In this document: positions 21,786 through 31,206 of the stretch, piece after piece | How the letters are laid out: each line of letters begins with the position of its first letter | Position numbering within the stretch: the first letter of the stretch is position 1 | Notes under the pieces: model-generated | Told to the model about the DNA's origin: nothing | Databases searched by the model: none | What the model saw: only the letters and a program-made list of their open reading frames with translations | Source of the DNA: Clusia tigrina | Lineage: Eukaryota > Arthropoda > Insecta > Diptera > Clusiidae | Length of the DNA: 64,000 nt | Assembly (NCBI GenBank): GCA_920105625.2 | Contig: OV050032.1 | Location: 127,703,829 to 127,767,828 of the forward strand | Direction: 5' to 3' | Made by a program: the position numbers and the translations under genes

Positions 21786-22200
21786 GTGGAAAAAGCCATC
21801 CTGCAGAATGATTTTGGATCTCCTATGGTCTCCCTGCTGATATACAAAGGTGTGGAAATTCCGATGATGGAGACGATCAAATATATAACAGGAAGCTTAC
21901 CTGGAAACCCAATGTTAAGGAAAGAGTTAGGAAACCCAATATTGCTTTGTACAAATGTAAAAAAGCGGTCGGAATTAGGTAGGCGCTATCCCCAACAATT
22001 ATGCGCTGGCTGTACATTTCTGTCGTCAGACCTATTTTGTTATATGGACTACTGGTATGGTGGCCACCCAATCAGAAACAAAGATATTTGAAGCTTCTTA
22101 GCAATATCTAAAGAACGGATTTTCTGTGCATTTCTGGTGCTTTAAGGGCCACCTCAGCTAAAGCATTAGAAGTGATACTCAACCTTCCTTCATTAGATCT
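21786..22200 (+). pseudogene. LOA-D RT thumb region
   Basis: The translation begins with P-M-V-S-L-L-I-Y-K-G-V-E-I-P and M-M-E-T-I-K-Y-I, the post-palm strand leading to the L-G-x-x-L-D-x-K thumb motif. In a shifted frame it goes on to a K-C-K-K-A-V-G-like stretch near 21950 and V-R-P-I-L-L-Y-G-L-L-V-W-W at 22028-22066. The latter is the characteristic x-P-x-L-x-Y-G-x-x-V-W-W of LOA/R1 thumbs. Confidence 0.65.
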
Positions 22201-22504
22201 GGTAGGGACTAGTTTCCCAACAACGCTAAGGCTGAAATATACGGCGTTATGGAATGATCGGCAGTTCCACTCGACTATCGTGCATATCTGGATTAGTTTT
22301 ATCCAACACATTGACCACTCTATATCTAATCTCAACTTTGCACTTCAAGACACATATTCCGTCTAGAAGTGAGTGGCAAACACCCATGCCATGGAGAAGG
22401 GGTGAACTGAATTTCTACACCTACGTATCCACGCTTGACCATAGAGACGGCTTTAGAGTTCTCTCAAAAGAAATACTTATCAAGCATAATTCCTACCCAT
22501 AAAG

Positions 22505-22715
22505 GAGCTAGACGTCTACTTAAGCACACACACCGTAACAATAAACATTATAAATATCTACTCGGATAGCCAGGCGGCCATAAATTCAATGAACTCGGTG
22601 GCACTGAAATCAAAGGTTGCTCAGGACTGCTTGGCAGCTATAAATCTTATAAGCACCGTTTTCAGCGTACGCCTAATATGGGTTCCGGGACATAGGGATA
22701 AATATTGAGGGAAAC
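22505..22715 (+). pseudogene. LOA-D RNase H end
   Basis: The frame reads I-I-N-I-Y-S-D-S-Q-A-A-I-N-S at 22550-22590 and V-R-L-I-W-V-P-G-H-R-D at 22670-22702. These are the S-D-S-Q acidic site and the W-V-P-G-H-x-D terminal motif. The sequence then stops at the next element. Confidence 0.7.
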
Positions 22716-22719
22716 TGTA

Positions 22720-23700
22720 GGGATTTTTATTTGTTGCTGAGGAAGTGAAACATCTAAAGTCTATGGGGGAAGCCGTAGTGTGGGACTTTAGTCCGAGCCA
22801 AACCCCCCTTTGTCCGACGGTTATTCCTCACGAAACTTCACCGTTAAGTAGTGCATCGGGAGGCCGTTATGAGTCAGTATTGGTCATTCTGTCATAATAC
22901 GATCTAAAGCTCATTTGGGCGTCGCGAACTACTTCTGGAGATCCATTGACGCCTTCCGTTCCGTCTTTATAATACTCCCCACTACAGTACATGTGGTATT
23001 CCATTTCTCCGTATCCTCGCACATACTCGTATGTGGGACCAGATTGTACTCCGTCAGAGTTTCGCCGAATACCCTTTCTAACTCCATTCGTTTATTGATG
23101 AATCGCGGGCAGTGCAATAATACATGAAGCGGTCTTTCCGGATCTTCTGGGCGTATTTGGCAATAAGGGTCGTCGTCACGATGGAACCTATGCAGCTATT
23201 CTTTGAAGCACCCATGTCCAGTGAGCACCAGCATAAGATGGTAGTTAACCACTCCATGGTTTCGGTTTATCCACATCGCAATATTTGGGATGAGTTTGAA
23301 CGTCCAGCGACCTTTTTCGGATTGCTTCCATCGTTGCTGCCTCTCCGCAATTGTGCGCATCCTTTCTTACTTTTTTGCCGCACTTGACGATCTACGCCCG
23401 ACATCATAAAGCCGCTCCATTTCGCGAGCTAGCAGATCGATTCCTTGCAATGACACAAATGACATCATCCGAGATGGTGCGGTAGGCACTGGCCACTCTC
23501 AGCGCACCAAACCTGTATGTGGCTTGGATTTTTTTATAGAATGACTTCTTCGTATTTGTCCAGATCGGCGCTGCATACAGGATCACCGAACGTGTCACAG
23601 TTGATAAGAGTTGCCGTTTGCTTGCTCGGAGGCCACCCACGTTAGGCATTAGTCTCGTTAACGCACCTTTATCGCTGACTAATTGTAAGTGTTGAAGGTC
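22720..23700 (-). mobile_element. R1-clade LINE 3' fragment
   Basis: Minus-strand RT C-terminus. The frame covering about 23670-23404 reads T-R-L-M-P-N-V-G-G-L-R-A-S-K-R-Q-L-L, then S-V-I-L-Y-A-A-P-I-W and A-L-R-V-A-S-A-Y-R-T-I-S-D-D. These are the typical R1/R1-like thumb and the motif R-V-A-x-A-Y-R-T-x-S. Further left (23117-22929) the C-terminal segment H-C-P-R-F-I-N-K-R appears with the usual C-H-x-x-C knuckle partly lost. The 3' untranslated end reaches about 22720. Most R1 elements sit in 28S rDNA, but no rRNA sequence is seen here. Confidence 0.7.
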
Positions 23701-23999
23701 ATCCGGGATTTTATTAAATTTAAAAGTAAATAAACCGTGAAAGAGTTTTTGCTTGAAGAGTCGCTCTGCTTCTATCCAGAGCCGGGCGCCTGCAGAAGAG
23801 ATATTCCACAGTCTCCTCCTCCTCCACATACCTACAACTTCTGCAGTATTCATGACAGAATAATCCCAGTCTGACAGCATGCCTGCCGAATTGCCAATGA
23901 CCAGTTATGCAAGCTACGACCTTAGAGATATCTTCTCTCGATATAGCAAGCAAGTCTCTAGATTTCCTTCTATCAAGCTCCGGCCACATTAGCCTAGTC
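23700..23999 (-). pseudogene. LOA-like ORF2 C-terminal fragment
   Basis: The minus frame 23989-23720 reads S-R-D-L-L-A-I-S-R-E-D-I-S-K-V-V and I-T-G-H-W-Q-F-G-R-H-A-V-R-L-G. It continues with C-R-S-C-R-Y-V-E-E-E-E-T-V-E-Y-L-F-C. This is the zinc tail that follows RNase H in LOA-like elements: H-W, C-x-x-C, E-E-E-E-T-x-E, C. It is joined directly to the R1 fragment on its left. Confidence 0.7.
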
Positions 24000-24048
24000 G
24001 TTAAGCAAATGCCATAGGTTAAATTAGGTTATATGGCTGTCCTAAGAC

Positions 24049-24372
24049 TCACTTCCCTCCCAAATCGGGGTCCTCCTTAAACAATCCTGTGGATTTGATA
24101 AGAGTAGCCACTTTCGGTACCTTCATCCAGGAAACCTCCTCAATACTGTCAAGAAATGCGAATCCAAGAGTGGAGAACCTTTTTCTGTATAGAGCCTTGC
24201 AGGAGTTCACTGTTTCCTCTTCCTGGACATCTTGACAGCTCCTACAAAAGACAAAATGGAGTACTACTAGTCTACTTTCATATCTACCAATCAAACAGTG
24301 ACCTGTCAGGGCTACTACCAGTCTACTTGCATGTCTATCATTTAAACAGTGACCTGTCAGTACCCCTATCAC
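24049..24372 (-). pseudogene. LOA-C C-terminal zinc tail with in-frame duplication
   Basis: Starts MIGVLTGHCLNDRHASRLVV and repeats the motif as A-L-T-G-H-C-L-I-G-R-Y-E-S-R-L-V-V, followed by C-R-S-C-Q-D-V-Q-E-E-E-T-V. The consensus H-W has become H-C in both copies. The duplicated unit is 51 bp (24261-24311 and 24312-24362), exactly 17 codons. The following C-x-x-C and E-E-E-T-V match the tails at 23.7-24.0 kb and 16.3 kb. Confidence 0.6.
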
Positions 24373-24726
24373 ATATTTAATATCCTGCCCATTTAATTTC
24401 AGCCGCAGTTTTGTGCGGCCGCGATATCATTCCGGCCAAGTTAGGTTAGGCAGGATGTTAACTATCCCTATCTTACGTTAGTCACTTTGACAGTGTATAT
24501 ATCTATTGGCAGAGTGCATGTTGTATGTTGCTAAGAGCATTGGTATTGGAACCTTTTCTGGAAGGATAGTTAATGTTGTCCCCTCTCTCATCAGCCCTGC
24601 AATTGCCCTCAATATTTCTATAGCCCGGCATCCAGACCAGGTTTATGTTAAAGTCTTCAGACAATTCACTTAATACCTTAGGGCATTGTGCTACGGTTTT
24701 CGACGATTGTCGGACTGCCTATCCCG

Positions 24727-24755
24727 CTATTTGATGACCGCTTGGCTATCCGAGT

Positions 24756-24836
<81 letters not shown>

Positions 24837-24981
24837 TATATCTCATGGATAGAGGAATAATGCTTATATGGAGCAATCCGTCTCTTATTGCTATTATTTT
24901 TGCTTGGAACACACTACAAAGGTCCGACAAGCGAAAGGAAAAACTGACGCCCAGCTGTTCAGAATATACGCCTCCTCCCAC
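24727..24981 (-). pseudogene. LOA-C RNase H with microsatellite expansion
   Basis: The frame starts G-G-G-V-Y-S-E-Q-L-G-V-S-F-S-F-R-L, then F-Q-A-K-I-I-A-I-R-D-G. The consensus F-Q-A-E has E changed to K, which removes the second catalytic acid. Then comes a long alternating I-Y-I-Y tract, ending in Y-S-D-S-Q-A-V-I-K. The alternating tract is the translation of the (TA)n array at 24758-24842, which sits directly before the S-D-S-Q active-site codons. Confidence 0.7.
24758..24842. repeat. (TA)n microsatellite
   Basis: About 85 bp of almost pure TA dinucleotides with one interruption (catatatata near 24831). It replaces the two or three codons that encode I-Y before S-D-S-Q in related RNase H domains, for example 22550-22590. 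It therefore probably arose by slippage from a short atatat in the LINE itself. Confidence 0.95.
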
Positions 24982-25099
24982 CTGATCATTAAGTTTTGAA
25001 CAGTCACTGTAAATGGTAATTTCCTATTGAACATGATTTCATTATACCAATCCTCATTTGTGGGGAATATGGTGTTAAAGATTTTCTCAGATTCCGCTC

Positions 25100-25576
25100 T
25101 TATGAAGTACAGTAATCTGTAATATCAGGAATAATAGGAAATTTTTCGGCCATGGTCGTATGACCTATGCTACTTGTGAGTTCCCTGAGTCTAAGAGCCG
25201 ATTTGATTGAAAGTTGCTTTCCATGGAATTCAATTGGCAAGAGCTCTAGCACAATGTACAATACTGCTGTGGGTGTCATTTTCAGACCTCCGCTTATACA
25301 CAAACTAGCTGCTCTCTGAATACGTTCTAAGTTTTTCACAGCATAGCTTTTATGAAGTCCCGGCCACCATACTAATATACCGTACGTCAAAATCGGTATA
25401 ACCAGTGCTCTGTATAACCAATGTACTATTCGGGGGGCCATACCCCATTTTAGCCCTACTTTCTTTCTACACGAGTAGAGTACTATTGTTGCTTTTATTG
25501 CATTTAGTTTCCAATTAAGCTTCCTGTCCAAAATCAGTCCCAGGTTATCATTTAAATGCAGAGTGATTTCATTCAC
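25100..25576 (-). pseudogene. LOA-C RT thumb/connection (long intact frame)
   Basis: 158 residues open without stop. Includes L-G-L-I-L-D-R-K-L-N-W-K (thumb), V-G-L-K-W-G-M-A-P-R and V-I-P-I-L-T-Y-G-I-L-V-W-W-P-G, then R-I-Q-R-A-A-S-L-C-I-S-G. These are the standard LOA thumb strands between RT palm and RNase H. It is the best-kept LINE frame of the left half. Confidence 0.75.
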
Positions 25577-25589
25577 TTTAGGGGCCTTA

Positions 25590-26322
25590 CCTCTGGTACT
25601 CTATGTTTCTTACTAAATAGCACCAGTTCTGCTTTTTTAATTGGCATATACGGCTAAACCACAAGATTCTGACCATAGAATTAGCTCATTTAATGTACTC
25701 AGCATGACTTTGCAAAGAGTAGTGGGGAATTTACCTCTTACCGAGATGGCAATATCGTCCGCATAGGCAACAACGTGGATTATTCTTCTCAAAGCTCTTT
25801 AACTCTTTATTCATTGTCAGTACCCAAAGGAGAAGAGGAAGCACGCCGCCTTGAGGGGTGCCCCATGCTGACAGATCTACGCACCCTCGAGCCAACCAAT
25901 GCTGAATTCACAATCCGTCATATGAAAACAACCAGGGCCCCGGGGACACTAAACTCCGTCAGCGCACCAATTATTGCCTTGGGTAAATTATTATTAAAAG
26001 CGCCCTCAATGTGTAGGAAATCTACCAATGTGTATTCTTTGTTTTCTATTAATTTTTCAATTACTGTCAGTAACGAATTCATAGCTATTTCTGTCGATTT
26101 TCCTTTACAGTACGCGTGTTGTGAAATCGCTATTTGAGATGGGGTTATTTTTTCAGTGATGTACGAGTATGTTTCAAATAATCTTCCTAGAGCTTTTAAT
26201 AGAAAAGAAGAAAGAGTGATAGGCCTGAGATCCTTTGGAATAAAATGCGAATTTCCCCCCGCTTTTGGGATAAAGACAACTTTCACTTCCCTCAAATGAG
26301 ATATGATTTTAGAGTAGCGCAC
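25590..26322 (-). pseudogene. LOA-C reverse transcriptase palm and fingers
   Basis: Frame 26322-25918 begins with L-R-E-V-K-V-V-F-I-P-K-A-G-G and D-L-R-P-I-T-L-S-S-F-L-L-K. It then has S-Q-H-A-Y-C-K-G-K-S-T-E and D-F-L-H-I-E-G-A-F-N-N. In the last, motif A has lost the usual A-F-L-D aspartate to histidine. Further left (25880-25740), in another frame, G-T-P-Q-G-G-V-like and A-D-D-I-A-I-like (motif B and Y-A-D-D) remain. The enzyme is dead. Confidence 0.7.
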
Positions 26323-26339
26323 TTTTGAAAATCGTTATT

Positions 26340-26796
26340 AACCATTCCATAATATAGTTTATAGAATTATGCAATTGAGCTGAGATCCCGCCTTAAAGGG
26401 TTTAAATATTTTTACGGCGCACGTGATACTATCCTCCGAAATGATATTTAGAATTTCGGACTTTGCCAAATTTCTACTAATAATATAATTTAAAAGCAAC
26501 TCACCCCGTTCGTTTATATCGGAGCTACCTAATACCGTTTGGTGAGCATTTGCGTCACCCCCAGTATAAGACTCACTCCGAAAGCTACGCTATTCGCAAT
26601 CTGTTTTATATGCAGATCCAATGGTATTAGCCCCGGGTCATAATGGGCGAGGTACATGGAGAACAGCCGGTCGATAATTCCATTAGATTCCCAGCTGACC
26701 ACTGTATGTCCTTCATTACTGTAATTGTAAATCATGAAAACATTAAGTTGTGCTTTAGCAAGTATAAACGCACTGATTTTAGTTACACTATAGTCT
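26340..26796 (-). pseudogene. LOA-C endonuclease, part distal to the hAT
   Basis: Minus-strand frames give I-S-A-F-I-L-A-K-A-Q-L-N-V-F (about 26770-26730) and the 68-residue frame 26735-26529 starting MIYNYSNEGHTVVSWESN. They are followed by G-V-T-Q-M-L-T-K and a shifted S-D-I-N-E-R-G segment near 26520. The catalytic G-x-D-A-N is degraded. The sequence continues the endonuclease that begins at 27780-27652 on the other side of the hAT. Confidence 0.55.
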
Positions 26797-26804
26797 GTCT
26801 AAAG

Positions 26805-27651
26805 TTTCGACCACATTTACGCCACATTTTTGTCTTTTTTATCTGAATGCATTTTATTCAAATGATTTTGAAGCCTAGAAGGCTTCATCGCTTCATTCGA
26901 AAATGTTTTTTGACAAATAAGACATACAGGCGAGGATGGATTTGTGGGATTTTCAATAAATCCGTATTTTATATATTCTGCGCTGTAGTGCCGTCTCTTC
27001 TTTTTTGCGTCCGACATGGTGGTTTTGTCGTCTCAGATAAGTAAGTATGAAGCTTAAAAAATTTGCTAAGGATTATGCAATGAGAGCGAAAACGCGAATT
27101 AAAATAAAAGACACGTGCGCTCTTACACCACATGCAACGGAGTTCCGAATTAGACTAGATCGAATTTGTAAGTAGTTAGTTAATTGAATGAATCAGCGTT
27201 TAAAAACTTATATTTTTCATAGCTTTGCTATTGCTACTGATATGGATATTGAAAAAAACAATAGCAGCAGTCAGCAGCAACTGTCAACACTGCTCTAGTG
27301 TGTATCTCTCTCCTTTCGCGAGCACGAAAGTTTGTTTTTTCTTTCTTCGCAGCGGATTGTCTTTGCTTGTTTGTTTTAAAATAAAACCAAAGTAAAACAC
27401 AGAGAAAATCTGCACTAAATAAAAAAAAAAACAAAGCACAAATCACACCATGTCTTCAACAGACCTTTAGTAGGTAAGTAGGTTTTGATTTTAGTTTTTT
27501 ATACTTCAATTAAAATATTAAAAAACAGAAATCAGTCACCGCCCCCCTAAACCGCTTCAGAGCCCACCAATTTCCTCAGTGCCCTTCACCGCCCCCCTGC
27601 AGACCTCTACCGCCCACAGGGGGGCGTTATCGCCCACTTTGAGAAACACTG
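26805..27651 (-). mobile_element. hAT deletion derivative carrying a BED-finger exon
   Basis: The right end, read on the minus strand, starts CAGTGTTTCTCAAAGTGGGC, a classic hAT terminus. It is followed by a GC-rich subterminal zone with inverted cgccccc blocks (27540-27640). The flanks are gtctaaac (27652-27659) and gtctaaag (26797-26804), a 7/8 match consistent with an 8-bp hAT target duplication. The left terminus does not show the expected TIR, so the 3' end is eroded. The transposase core is absent; only the BED exon at 26817-27017 remains. Confidence 0.7.
26817..27017 (-). CDS. BED-type zinc finger protein fragment (hAT transposase N-terminus)
   Basis: 66 residues with an ATG at 27017: M-S-D-A-K-K-K-R-R-H-Y-S, then V-C-L-I-C-Q-K-T-F-S and L-Q-N-H-L-N-K-M-H. 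The C-x2-C...H-x4-H spacing (residues about 32-35 and 51-56) is a BED finger as found at the N-terminus of hAT transposases and ZBED/SCAND3-like host proteins. The frame runs out at 26817 right at the element edge, without the RNase H-like catalytic domain or dimerisation domain. It is probably a pseudogene, although all zinc ligands are intact. Confidence 0.7.
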   Translation of the reverse strand: MSDAKKKRRHYSAEYIKYGFIENPTNPSSPVCLICQKTFSNEAMKPSRLQNHLNKMHSDKKDKNVA

Positions 27652-27780
27652 GTCTAAACCCTATACCCTGTAGTTCTCCATCCACAGACACTTCCCACAC
27701 TCACCCATGGCTCCTGAATGAGGACAAAGTCTGGCTGCTTTACTGAGGTGAAGGTTTATCTGCAGGAGCTTCATCAGCTA
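27652..27780 (-). pseudogene. LOA-C ORF2 start and endonuclease N-terminus
   Basis: The minus frame near 27755 starts M-K-L-L-Q-I-N-L-H-L-S-K-A-A, the usual N-terminus of LOA-like ORF2. After a short deletion the frame with V-L-I-Q-E-P-W-V-S-V-G-S-V-C-G follows; L-I-Q-E-P-W carries the metal-binding glutamate. It is cut at 27651 by the hAT. Confidence 0.65.
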
Positions 27781-27789
27781 CCAGCGTAT

Positions 27790-28990
27790 GTACCGCTCCT
27801 CGCTCCTATGGCTATCGACGTTACTCTTCGTCTCTAGCTCGTTATCGGTCTCATCATTCATTTCCGATTCGTCTGTTGACACGAGACAATCAACGGCTTC
27901 GGTGTCAGCTTCATAAGCTTTCACCTTCACCTTACCGAATCCATATCATATTAAGCCGTCGCATTTCGCTAACGGCTTAAAGGATTCTTTATTTAATAGT
28001 AGCAGCACTGGCAACGTGGCACATTTCGTCTCCACTGCTTCCGTTTTTCCGCTATCATCTTCAATTTTAATAAATCTCCACTTATTTATTGCGATTATCG
28101 GGTTACTTGCGCTGAAGAATTTCATGCAAGCCTCGGGGTCATCAGGTGTGGCTGGGATCCAGACTCTCGCTCTCGGACGCGATGGAATTGCTTCCTTATC
28201 AACCGCTACTTATTATTACACGTAGAAAAACCTTAGCTAAGGCAATTTGTGCCCACGCGTTTCCCAAAACTATCACGCCTATAATGATGCGGGTTTTTGC
28301 CACTTCCGCGAATGTGTTCCTCCGAGTGAGACTTTGCGTCTTCACTCTTTTCGCCGACTTAGATTCCTCGAAGGATCGCTGTCTCTTCGGCGCCGGGACA
28401 TGCAAGCGGTCGAATTGTTAATTTTGGCAATACCGCCTTTGCCTAATCGATGGAACTTCTCACTTCTTTCGTGAGCTCCTTCTCGTGTACCCTTTTCAAT
28501 ATACATGCTGCGGTACGCCTCTCGTGGTTACCCGCTTTCGCTGGGTCGGAGATCTAAATTTTTGGTTATTTGGTACCAAGAGCACTGGTCATCATTGGCC
28601 TTTCCTTCACAACCCTTCGCCTCAATCACTGTTCGCTCGTTTTCGACTTTTCTGGTTGATCCAGCGGCCTCAGAGGGCACCACATTGCTGGAGATAGCCG
28701 TAGTCCCTTCTCCAGCACCAGCACTAGTTGTTGTACTTCTCGGACCAGGCTTCGCCACTGTCCTTATAGAGGCTCGCTTCGAGCTCGGTAACACCGGTGC
28801 TCTATATACAGGTCTACTTGACCCTCTCAGTCTGTTAATTGGAGAAAGGGACCCCCTTGGTTTCTCTATTACTTTTTTATCATTTATTTTGTTGGAATTC
28901 ATTTTCGAACCCACGACTGTCGAAGAAACGATGTCCGCCTGCGCATAGATCCGAACTACGCAGGAAAGACTAATTATTACGGAAGGCACC
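27790..28990 (-). pseudogene. LOA-C ORF1 (DUF4780-like)
   Basis: Frame 28989-28528 is a low-complexity, S/T/P-rich N-terminus (K-P-R-G-S-L-S-P-I-N-R-L-R-G, A-P-V-L-P-S-S-K-R-A). Frame 28405-28199 has K-R-Q-R-S-F-E-E-S-K-S-A-K-R and T-F-A-E-V-A-K. After a frame change comes S-R-P-R-A-R-V-W-I-P-A-T-P-D-D-P-E-A (about 28170-28120), the signature of the domain. The acidic tail (27900-27800) precedes the ORF2 start. ORF1 proteins of LINEs bind their RNA. Confidence 0.65.
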
Positions 28991-29039
28991 AGTTATCCGT
29001 AAGCTCACGTTAATGCGTGGGCTGTTTTTATGAAAAGGG

Positions 29040-29575
29040 CCACAAGTGTACATAGCAATATTGGGTTTCCTATCTCTTTCCTCAACATTGAGTTTCCAGG
29101 TAATCTTCCAGTCCAGTATTAGTCACAAATATTTGAACGTCTCTTTCAACGGAATATCCACGCCTTTGCATATTAGCGGGGAGACCACAGGAGATTTATT
29201 TTTCTTAGAGAAGAGGATTAATTCCGGGGTTTATATCTAGTCTCCTTCTTTCTGACCAATAAATAAGCGTTGCCATATTAGAGCGAAAAATATATAATAG
29301 ACTGTTTGGATATTTCCCTCTAGTCACAATTGCCAAATCGTCAGCATAGGAAATGACATGGCAAACCCTCCATTTTGGGAAAGCAGTAAGGGATTTACCG
29401 ACAAATTCCAGAGCAGGGGAGAGAGAACCCCTCCGATGGTTGGTTTTTTCCATTATTCCAATGAGTAAGTGTAACGCCGCCTCTGTAGATGGTTTATTCT
29501 TGCCTCTCCGTTTCACATCCTTGGCCTTGTTCGTTAGTGTCACAATTATAGAACTTGAGCGCATTAAATGATCAT
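29040..29575 (-). pseudogene. LOA-like RT fragment with internal deletion (LOA-E)
   Basis: Frame 29564-29205 goes from a fingers segment (L-L-I-G-I-M-E-K-T-N) straight to R-R-G-S-L-S-P-A-L, so motif A is deleted. It then has V-I-S-Y-A-D-D-L-A-I, the active-site Y-A-D-D box, intact. Left of this, at about 29200-29045, another frame has L-G-L-I-L-D-W-K-I-T-W-K, the thumb. It adjoins LOA-C at 28990 in the same orientation and may be a second copy or a rearranged part of it. Confidence 0.65.
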
Positions 29576-29637
29576 ACTCTGCTGGCAGCTACGTGTATCT
29601 AATGCCGATTTTATCGAATGTTGAGCCTTGCGATTTG

Positions 29638-30560
29638 TCAACAGAATACTATTCCTTCGTTAAGAATACTATTCCTTCGTGTTATTCTTGTCAACACCTC
29701 GCAATCGATTGCTTTATTATTCAATACCTTGATACGCATTCTTGTACCATTAACCCAAGCTTCCTTTGCATTTAAATCTCTTACGAAGAGAGTAATGCAA
29801 TTGATTTTCAATGTCAATTTATGTGGTTGTAGACACATGACATTCAAAGAATTTAAAAATTTCACTGGATAATTATTGATTTCCGCGTCATTATCGCAAA
29901 TAATTTTGTCGTAGCTGCAATAACTTTTTTCTTCCCTCGGCAGCATCTGAGAGCATCTCGGTTTAGGATAACACAATCTACATTGGTTGGTGCTCAAACA
30001 ACGGAACTCGAAAAGAGTTCGGATAAAATACTTTCCGCATTATTGCCAAATACATCATCAATTGCATTACTTTCATTTCCAACTAAGTATTGCGTATTTC
30101 GATCACATTTCGACCAAACTTTGGGAATTCTCCTGCCCCACCATTACCGACACTTATCAAAAATTCAACAGCTTTATTTTGACCGTCTGTACACAAGTCT
30201 CGCAAAAACTTACCTATGGCTTTAAAAATTAAAGCAGGGAACAGAGACATTTCATCAATAATAATCAACGATCCTTGCATAATCACTATCTACGGAAACT
30301 GAACTTAAAAGCATTGTGTGACTTTTTGCCACCAATTAAAAGTGGAGCAGCGATACCACTGAAAGTAGGTCCTATATATATACGATTGAGTGCTTTTAAC
30401 CAATGAATAAGGGCAGTTTGGACAAACATTTTCACACAACATGCTTGTCGGTCAACAAAATACATTTGAGCTAGTATTATGAAATTGAACTTCACGAATG
30501 ACACTATCGATTATATCACGCCGATATTGATTATATCACGCTGATCTTGATCATTAAATA
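29638..30560 (-). pseudogene. Helitron helicase (PIF1-like) remnant
   Basis: Three frames in order on the minus strand. 30504-30286 has a degraded P-loop region, then G-P-T-F-S-G-I-A-A-P-L-L and K-S-H-N-A-F-K. 30286-30083 has S-L-I-I-I-D-E-M-S-L-F (the D-E Walker B) and a G-N-G-G-A-G-E-F-P-like segment. 29997-29638 has V-K-F-L-N-S-L-N, P-H-K-L-T-L-K-I-N-C-I and N-L-N-A-K-E-A-W-V-N-G-T-R-M. The last is the C-terminal Helitron/PIF1 signature (P-x-H-x-L-x-L-K...N-G-T-R). The Walker A glycine-lysine motif is gone and the Rep domain is absent. Confidence 0.8.
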
Positions 30561-31020
30561 TGAACTGTTCTTACGCTGGATCAAAATCAACTACTGTCGG
30601 CACACCTGGCATTATGTTGGGAGTTGACAAACATTGTGACTAGCCAAAACATTTTCAATATCCAATAGTGTTGGATTAAATGAAATTGCTTCCCTGTAAT
30701 CTCCAAAAAATCTTCGCTCCATTATTTTTTGTTTTGTTGTTGCTTTGTTATTTGTTTGGTTTTCGATTTTGCTCATGCATAAAAAGCTATACAAAAACGA
30801 AGCACAGTCATACGCACTTCCATTCGTTAACACATATTTACATACAAAACATGACCGTTGAAGTGCTGAAGCAAGCATCTGTATGCATGTGTGTGCACAT
30901 CAATTTCAAGAAAAATTGTTTTTGTTTGCATATTGAATACATTTGTTTCTCCTCTCTCATTATCTCCCTTCAAATACATATGTGATTGATATATTTAGTT
31001 GTTTGGGTTGTTTACGTTAA
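30561..31020. other. Nothing recognised
   Basis: AT-rich sequence with no motif on either strand. The + strand frame 30680-30985 is a translation of T-rich sequence and is not called. A short tandem repeat (gattatatcacg, twice, 30514-30540) lies just left of this interval, in the Helitron tail. Confidence 0.4.
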
Positions 31021-31206
31021 CCTTAAACTAACGCGTATCTTGAGGGGTTCCCGAAATCGTATTATTCAGATGGTATAAAATAGTTGGAATATCGTGTTAC
31101 TAAGTGTGTCGAAGTAAAAGGAGACTATGTCGAGAAATAAATGGTTTTTGAAAAAAAAAATGTTTTTTTCCTACTTAGGTAGCTTCAATATCAATCCGCC
31201 CTCGTA
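31021..31206 (+). mobile_element. mariner 3' end, inverted relative to the full copy
   Basis: The segment 31026-31204 is the reverse complement of 31410-31575 with few differences, including the terminal sequence ending aatatcaatccgccctcg. It ends in TA (31205-31206), the expected target dinucleotide. Only the transposase tail (the part after the third catalytic aspartate) and the 3' terminus are present; the rest is deleted at 31021. Confidence 0.75.

Larger units (their letters stand above)
19984..22720 (+). mobile_element. LOA/I-like LINE relic (LOA-D), head-to-head with LOA-B
   Basis: Plus-strand relic with ORF1 end (19984-20588), endonuclease (20596-20960), then, after a gypsy LTR fragment (21042-21722), RT thumb (21786-22200) and RNase H end (22505-22715). 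The ORF1 part has the same domain as LOA-B but runs the other way, with its first residues at the same point. About 500-600 codons expected between endonuclease and thumb are missing, so a deletion accompanies the LTR fragment. Confidence 0.7.
24049..28990 (-). mobile_element. LOA/I-like LINE (LOA-C), interrupted by a hAT
   Basis: The most complete LOA-like relic here. In order on the minus strand: ORF1 (28990-27790), endonuclease N-terminus (27780-27652), hAT derivative (27651-26805), endonuclease rest (26796-26340), RT (26322-25590), thumb (25576-25100), RNase H (24981-24727) and C-terminal zinc tail (24372-24049). Frame breaks are frequent. Both sides of the hAT continue the same endonuclease, which proves they were once one element. 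Confidence 0.75.

Noticed and set aside
24758..24842. (TA)n as a CRISPR-like or satellite array
   Set aside because: Simple dinucleotide microsatellite without spacers; better explained by slippage in a LINE codon run.
28016..28948. + strand ORFs of 69-147 codons
   Set aside because: They run opposite to the LOA-C ORF1 domain, whose A-R-V-W-I-P signature is on the minus strand.
30680..30985. 101-codon + strand ORF in the AT-rich interval
   Set aside because: Low-complexity F/L/C-rich translation; no homologous copy in the window and no gene context.
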